Source of the DNA: an uncultured Oscillospiraceae bacterium
GTDB taxonomy: Bacteria; Bacillota; Clostridia; Oscillospirales; Oscillospiraceae
Assembly: GCA_934572325.1 (NCBI GenBank)
Contig: CAKTKT010000035.1
Coordinates: 1 to 18,266 of the forward strand
Reading direction: 5' to 3'
Length of the DNA: 18,266 nucleotides
Part shown: positions 14,749-18,266 of the stretch, in pieces
Numbering within the stretch: the stretch's first letter is position 1
Layout of the letters: the number at the start of each line of letters is the position of its first letter
The notes under the pieces: generated by a model
Told to the model about the DNA's origin: nothing
Databases searched by the model: none
Seen by the model: the letters and a program-made list of their open reading frames with translations, nothing else
Program-made: the position numbers and the translations under genes

Positions 14749-14777
14749 ATAATATTTTATCTTTTTACGGTTGTCAA
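14749..14777 (-). promoter_or_regulatory. Sigma-A promoter of gltX
   Basis: On the minus strand a perfect TTGACA (14777-14772) is followed after 17 bp by TATTAT (14754-14749). Transcription should start near 14742, giving a leader of about 50 nt with no room for a T-box. The -35 hexamer coincides, offset by one base, with that of the trpS promoter on the other strand. Confidence 0.78.
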
Positions 14778-14799
14778 GATGGACTTATTCTGCTAAAAT
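14771..14799 (+). promoter_or_regulatory. Sigma-A promoter of trpS
   Basis: TTGTCA (14771-14776) and TAAAAT (14794-14799) are separated by 17 bp. Transcription would start near 14806, leaving a leader of about 70 nt. No T-box features (specifier loop, conserved TGGNACCGCG) are present in that leader. The -35 is shared with the gltX promoter through the near-palindrome TTGTCAA/TTGACAA. Confidence 0.6.
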
Positions 14800-14877
14800 A
14801 GGTAGGCTGCAAATAATGCGGGCATTTCAATTTCAGTTGATATATATACGATTATACGATCTCCACAGGAGGCAGCA

Positions 14878-15912
14878 ATGGAAAACAACATAGCAAAGGA
14901 AAATGCCGCGCCGGCGAAGAAGGTAATGTTCTCCGGCATCCAGCCCTCCGGCGATATGCATCTGGGCAGCTATCTCGGCGCGCTGAAAAACTGGGTGGCG
15001 CTCGCGGAGGAGTACACGTGCTATTACTGCATCGTGGATATGCACTCCATCACCGTGCGCCAGAACCCCGCCGAGCTGCGCCGCCACTCCATCGCCCAGC
15101 TCGCGCAGTACATCGCCTGCGGGCTCGATCCGCAGAAGAACACCCTGTTCATCCAAAGCCATGTGCACGAGCACGCGGAGCTGGGCTGGGTGCTCAACTG
15201 CTACACGATGTTCGGCGAGCTCAGCCGCATGACGCAGTTCAAGGACAAGTGCGCCAAAAACGCCGACAACATCAACGGCGGGCTTTTCACCTATCCCTGC
15301 CTTATGACGGCGGATATACTGCTCTATCAGGCGAACTACGTCCCCGTCGGTGCGGATCAGAAGCAGCACTGCGAGCTTGCCCGCGACGTGGCGACGCGCT
15401 TCAACAACATCTACGGCGAGACCTTCACTGTTCCCGAGCCGTACATCCCCAGGGTGGGCGCGCGCATCATGTGCCTGAGCAGCCCCGCGTGCAAGATGTC
15501 GAAGTCCGACCCTGCGGGCTGCGTATTCATCATGGACTCGCCGGAGGAGATTGCCCGCAAATTCAAACGCGCCGTCACGGACTCCGACACGGAAAACTGC
15601 GTGCACTGCGATCCGGAGAATAAGCCGGGCGTGGCAAACCTCATGAGCATCTACTCCGCCGTGACCGGCGAGAGCTTTGAAGAGATAGAGCGCGACTTTG
15701 CCGGCAAGGGCTACGGCGTGTTCAAGAGCGCCGTCGGCGACGCCGTCATCGAGACGCTCCGCCCCATCCGCGAGGAGGCGCTGCGCCTCACCGCCGACAA
15801 GGAATATCTCAAACAGATATACACCGAGGGCGCGCAGAGAGCCGCCTACACCGCGCGCAGAACCCTGCGCAGGGTGTATAAAAAGGTCGGCTTCGTCGAA
15901 AAACCGTTCTGA
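14878..15912 (+). CDS. trpS: Tryptophanyl-tRNA synthetase
   Basis: A class I aminoacyl-tRNA synthetase of 344 residues that charges tRNA-Trp. The N-terminal VMFSGIQPSGDMHLGSYLG (16-34) carries the HIGH-like HLGS at 28-31, and KMSKSDP starts at residue 206. The segments YPCLMTADILLYQANYVPVG and DQKQHCELARDVATRFN are the family's ATP/Trp-binding core. The ATG has AGGAGG 5 nt upstream. The length is slightly above the common 330 residues because of a short Asn/Ala/Lys-rich N-terminal extension. The transferase gene follows after 54 nt without a terminator, so the two may be co-transcribed. Confidence 0.97.
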   Translation: MENNIAKENAAPAKKVMFSGIQPSGDMHLGSYLGALKNWVALAEEYTCYYCIVDMHSITVRQNPAELRRHSIAQLAQYIACGLDPQKNTLFIQSHVHEHAELGWVLNCYTMFGELSRMTQFKDKCAKNADNINGGLFTYPCLMTADILLYQANYVPVGADQKQHCELARDVATRFNNIYGETFTVPEPYIPRVGARIMCLSSPACKMSKSDPAGCVFIMDSPEEIARKFKRAVTDSDTENCVHCDPENKPGVANLMSIYSAVTGESFEEIERDFAGKGYGVFKSAVGDAVIETLRPIREEALRLTADKEYLKQIYTEGAQRAAYTARRTLRRVYKKVGFVEKPF

Positions 15913-15966
15913 GCCGCGCATTATAAATCAAATGCGTCGCAGGACGCAGTCGGGAGATATATTTAG

Positions 15967-17121
15967 ATGTTTCAGAATATGGCCGTTTGGCTGAGGATAG
16001 TTCTGTCCTTTGCCGTGGCTCTCGTTGTTTCGCATTTCATGACCCCGCCCGTCAAGACCTTTGCCGAGCGCGTGGGCGCGTTGGATGTTCCGCGCGACGG
16101 AAGGCGCGTGCATGACCACCCCGTGCCGCGCATGGGCGGGCTTGCGATGTTCGTCGGCTTCGTCGTGGCGATGATACTCTTTGTCAGCTTCACCACGCAG
16201 GTGCTCGGTATGCTGCTGGGCGCGCTGATCATCGCCGTGATGGGCGCGGTGGACGACATCGTCAACCTCCGCCCGTGGATAAAGCTGTCCATACAGATCA
16301 TCGCCGCGCTCGTGGCGATACGCTGCGGCATCATCTTCAACGCCGTCTCCAACCCCAACTTCATGTCGGATATCGGCACAATCCCCGTCGGCTCGCTCGC
16401 CATCCCGCTGACCGTGCTGTGGATCGTCGGGTGCACCAACGCCGTCAACCTCATCGACGGGCTGGACGGGCTGGCGTGCGGCGTGTCGGCGATAAGCTCG
16501 CTGACGATGATGGTCGTCTCGCTCTTCGTGGCAGATCCCAACACCACGTTCATCCTCGCCGCCCTCTGCGGCGCTTGCGTGGGCTTCATCCCGTACAACC
16601 TCAACCCAGCGAAGATCTTCATGGGCGACGTCGGCTCGCAGTTTCTGGGCTTCGTGCTGGCGTGCGTGTCCGTGATGGGGCTTTTCAAGCTCCACACCGT
16701 GATAACCTTCCTCGTTCCGGTGCTCGCAATGGCGATCCCGCTGGCAGACACCGTGTTCGCGTTCTTTCGCCGCATCGTCCACGGGCAGAGCCCGTTCCAC
16801 GCCGACAAGGGGCACTTCCACCACAGGCTTCTCGCCATGGGGCTCAGTCAGAAGCAGGCGGTCGCGGTGCTGTACGGCGTGTCCGCGGTGATGGGGCTTG
16901 TCGCAGTGCTGCTCACGGGGCGCGATCCGCTACAGCGCATCATCTGCGTCGTCGCGGCGTTCGTTATCTCGCTGGGCGTGTGGCTGTACGTGTTCTGGAA
17001 GAACCCCAACCACAAAAACGGGCAGTGCGCGCACCCGGAGTGTCCTGCCGACGCGCCCGAGTGCGCCTCCTGCTCCGGCGCGGACGAAAAGCCGGACGCG
17101 CCGCAGCATAAAAGCGAATAG
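15967..17121 (+). CDS. tagO: Polyprenyl-phosphate N-acetylhexosamine-1-phosphate transferase, TagO/WecA/MraY superfamily
   Basis: A 384-residue integral membrane enzyme with about ten or eleven transmembrane helices that transfers a UDP-sugar phosphate (probably GlcNAc-1-P) to undecaprenyl phosphate, the first step of teichoic acid or other glycopolymer synthesis. The catalytic motifs are complete: D96-D97, NAVNLIDGLDGLA with D164 and D167, GDVGSQFLGF with D221, and HADKGHFHHRL with the HxHH at 283-286 that favours TagO/WecA over MraY. The preceding GGAG is 10 nt from the ATG. After the last helix (about 325-344) comes a polar tail with four cysteines, C354-x4-C359-x6-C366-x2-C369, not a usual part of this family. 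The exact acceptor pathway cannot be told from the window. Confidence 0.9.
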   Translation: MFQNMAVWLRIVLSFAVALVVSHFMTPPVKTFAERVGALDVPRDGRRVHDHPVPRMGGLAMFVGFVVAMILFVSFTTQVLGMLLGALIIAVMGAVDDIVNLRPWIKLSIQIIAALVAIRCGIIFNAVSNPNFMSDIGTIPVGSLAIPLTVLWIVGCTNAVNLIDGLDGLACGVSAISSLTMMVVSLFVADPNTTFILAALCGACVGFIPYNLNPAKIFMGDVGSQFLGFVLACVSVMGLFKLHTVITFLVPVLAMAIPLADTVFAFFRRIVHGQSPFHADKGHFHHRLLAMGLSQKQAVAVLYGVSAVMGLVAVLLTGRDPLQRIICVVAAFVISLGVWLYVFWKNPNHKNGQCAHPECPADAPECASCSGADEKPDAPQHKSE

Positions 17122-17207
17122 GAAAAAAGAAAAAGGCGCTGTGCGTTTGCGGACGGGGCTGACGGGCATATCCCGTCCGCCGCTAATCCAGCAAAAACAT
17201 AGCGCCT
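17122..17207 (-). terminator. Nested hairpin terminator of the small-protein cluster
   Basis: The outer stem AGGCGCT (17134-17140) with AGCGCCT (17201-17207) encloses an inner 9-bp stem, GCGGACGGG (17149-17157) with CCCGTCCGC (17172-17180). On the minus strand the outer stem runs straight into TTTTCTTTTTTCC. The outer arm lies inside the last codons of the minus-strand gene. A second GACGGG in the loop (17161-17166) can compete for the inner arm. It also separates this cluster from the convergent transferase gene, which has no T-run of its own. Confidence 0.65.
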
Positions 17208-17539
17208 AATATAATGAGAAGCTCGCTGTCGCCGCTCTCGCGGTACATGAGATAGAGTATCAGCAGCAAAATGATGTCCTCCGTCTCCAGCTCGCCTATG
17301 GAGCCGAGCTTCCCCGGAACGAGCCGCGAGAGCCGGTCGAATATCCCGCCGCCGTCTTTTCCGCCGCCGAGCAGCGCTTGCAGCGGGGAGGGCGGCTTGC
17401 CTGCGCCCGCGCAGGCGCGGTGCGCCGTGCCGGTCGGCGCGGCGGCGTCCGTGCCCGCCGTCACGCAGGGGCGGGGCGGCGGCTGGGAGTCGTCTATGCG
17501 CACGACGCGCCCGGTGTTGCCCTGATAGCGGTTAAGCAT
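17183..17539 (-). CDS. Small protein with proline/glycine-rich linker and hydrophobic C-terminus, unknown function
   Basis: I do not recognise this 118-residue protein. It begins MLNRYQGNTGRVVRIDD, continues through a Pro/Ala/Gly-rich low-complexity stretch of about 40 residues, then has a conserved-looking end in which TEDIILLLILYLMYRE and SELLIILGAMFLL form two short hydrophobic helices separated by SGD. The helices are shorter than ordinary membrane spans, so it could be an interfacial membrane protein or part of a hydrophobic complex. The ATG at 17539 has GGAGG 9 nt upstream and overlaps the preceding gene by 8 nt; a longer frame to 17569 lacks a ribosome binding site. Short proteins with this kind of tail are common in Clostridia (recollection, not a search). 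It is the last gene of the cluster. Confidence 0.75.
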   Translation of the reverse strand: MLNRYQGNTGRVVRIDDSQPPPRPCVTAGTDAAAPTGTAHRACAGAGKPPSPLQALLGGGKDGGGIFDRLSRLVPGKLGSIGELETEDIILLLILYLMYRESGDSELLIILGAMFLLD

Positions 17540-17927
17540 GGCTTTTGTCCTCCGTCTCCCCGATGGCAAGGCGCGCGATACGCGCCAGCCGCGCCAGCTT
17601 CATCGCCTTATCCATCCTGCTCCGGCGCTTTTCGGACAGATACGGGCGCATCGCGTTCAAAAGCGCCTGCTCATCCGCGTTTTGCGCGCTGCCGGAGGAG
17701 ATAAGGCGCGTGATGCGCGAGAGCATATCCGCGTCTATGCCGAGCGAGGCGAGCTCCGGCATGGCGGCGGGCTTGGCGGGGGCAGGTCTCGCGCTCTCCG
17801 CGCCGCCGCCCGCCGCGCCCGTATCGCCCGCCGCGCCGCCCATGAGCGACTGGGCGAGGCGGGTTATCTGCGCCATCTGCTCCGGATCGCCCAGCACCTC
17901 GGAGATCTTATCCTCAAGCTCGCTCAT
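17532..17927 (-). CDS. Small helical protein of unknown function
   Basis: A 131-residue protein without a recognised domain. The N-terminal segment ISEVLGDPEQMAQITRLAQS (residues 8-27) and the C-terminal LLNAMRPYLSEKRRSRMDKA followed by MKLARLARIARL look conserved and helical. Between them lies an Ala/Gly/Pro-rich linker (about 30-57) and a second helix-like block around LGIDADMLSRITRLISSG. No signal peptide or membrane segment is seen; the C-terminal helix is strongly basic. GAGGTGA lies 6 nt upstream of the ATG. It is 11 nt after the first gene and overlaps the third, so the three are very probably co-translated. Proteins of this shape occur in other Clostridia as unannotated open frames (recollection). 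Confidence 0.8.
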   Translation of the reverse strand: MSELEDKISEVLGDPEQMAQITRLAQSLMGGAAGDTGAAGGGAESARPAPAKPAAMPELASLGIDADMLSRITRLISSGSAQNADEQALLNAMRPYLSEKRRSRMDKAMKLARLARIARLAIGETEDKSHA

Positions 17928-17938
17928 GGCGCTTCACC

Positions 17939-18181
17939 TCACTTTTCCTGCATCATCCGCCGCACGTTCTCCGCGAGACGCTTCCCCTCGTCTGTATTCA
18001 GCACCTGCGTCAGCATACGGCGCAGCGCGTCCGCGTCTCCGGTGCGCGCCGCCTCCTCGACGGCGCGAGCGTCCACCATGCGCCCAAGGCGCTGCCCGTC
18101 GTCCGATTCGGCGAGCGCCCTTATGCGCTCGGTCTTGCCCTGACGCTCAAGCTCGCGCTCAAGCTCCTGAAAGCTCTGCAT
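17939..18181 (-). CDS. Small charged protein with an internal repeat, unknown function
   Basis: An 80-residue, highly charged, probably all-helical protein without signal peptide or membrane segment. It contains two similar motifs about 37 residues apart, SDDGQRLGRMV (from residue 26) and TDEGKRLAENV (from 63), each followed by a helix, which suggests internal duplication. The second resembles the N-terminal VLGDPEQMAQI block of the next gene. The ATG at 18181 has GGGTGA 8 nt upstream; a GTG at 18193 would add four residues (MKQI) but has no ribosome binding site. No clear promoter is seen in the 73 bp to the window edge, so the cluster may start further right. Confidence 0.72.
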   Translation of the reverse strand: MQSFQELERELERQGKTERIRALAESDDGQRLGRMVDARAVEEAARTGDADALRRMLTQVLNTDEGKRLAENVRRMMQEK

Positions 18182-18266
18182 GATCTGCTTCACCCGTATG
18201 TCAAGCCCACGACAAAAAAATTTATAACTTTTTTTGAGGCTTTCCGGGCAGCCATATAGCCACCCG

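Noticed and set aside
14806..14877. A T-box riboswitch before trpS
   Set aside because: The space is too short and the conserved T-box sequence is absent on reading.
15933..15950. Terminator between trpS and the transferase gene
   Set aside because: TGCGTC/GACGCA makes only a 6-bp stem and no T-run follows, so co-transcription is more likely.

Overview
The window comes from a GC-rich (about 60 % by eye) Gram-positive anaerobe of the Clostridia, most like Oscillospiraceae/Ruminococcaceae-type gut bacteria. The grounds are AGGAGG-type ribosome binding sites, sigma-A promoters of the TTGACA/TATAAT type, a Na+-type V-ATPase operon in the Enterococcus/Clostridia gene order, a YpeB spore-germination protein (implying an endospore former or a recent descendant of one), and TagO-like, GltX and TrpS proteins. 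The genus is not established.

Layout, left to right. (1) Positions 1-2663, plus strand: an AT-richer edge that looks like the frameshifted tail of a lost gene; a MerR-family regulator with a BmrR-like architecture; a 152-bp hairpin-rich unit in tandem (2.2 copies) that begins inside the last codons of the regulator; and an oxidoreductase of the DapB-like/2,4-diaminopentanoate dehydrogenase family. The oxidoreductase promoter has a 19-bp spacer filled by a 7-5-7 dyad, the hallmark of a MerR-activated promoter, so regulator and enzyme probably form one ligand-responsive module. A strong bidirectional terminator closes it. (2) Positions 2745-11438, minus strand: a complete nine-gene V-type ATPase operon, transcribed in the order stalk G/H, I, K, E, C, F, A, B, D. 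The K subunit keeps the Na+-coordinating residues of the Enterococcus hirae enzyme. The operon has a good sigma-A promoter and a structured leader of about 210 nt. (3) Positions 11845-14691, minus strand: ypeB without an adjacent sleB, and gltX, with an intrinsic terminator squeezed between them. (4) Positions 14692-14877: a divergent control region in which the gltX and trpS promoters share practically the same -35 hexamer. (5) Positions 14878-17121, plus strand: trpS, then a polyprenyl-phosphate sugar-1-phosphate transferase (TagO/WecA family) with an unusual four-cysteine tail. (6) Positions 17183 to the right edge, minus strand: a tight cluster of three small proteins of unknown function.

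Most of the window is core metabolism. The parts most worth attention are the MerR/oxidoreductase module with its repeat, the V-ATPase leader, the shared -35 between two tRNA synthetase genes, the promoter-starved ypeB, and the three-small-protein cluster. No CRISPR array, tRNA, rRNA, transposase or phage gene was recognised. No clear candidate for an entirely new defence or mobile system is visible.
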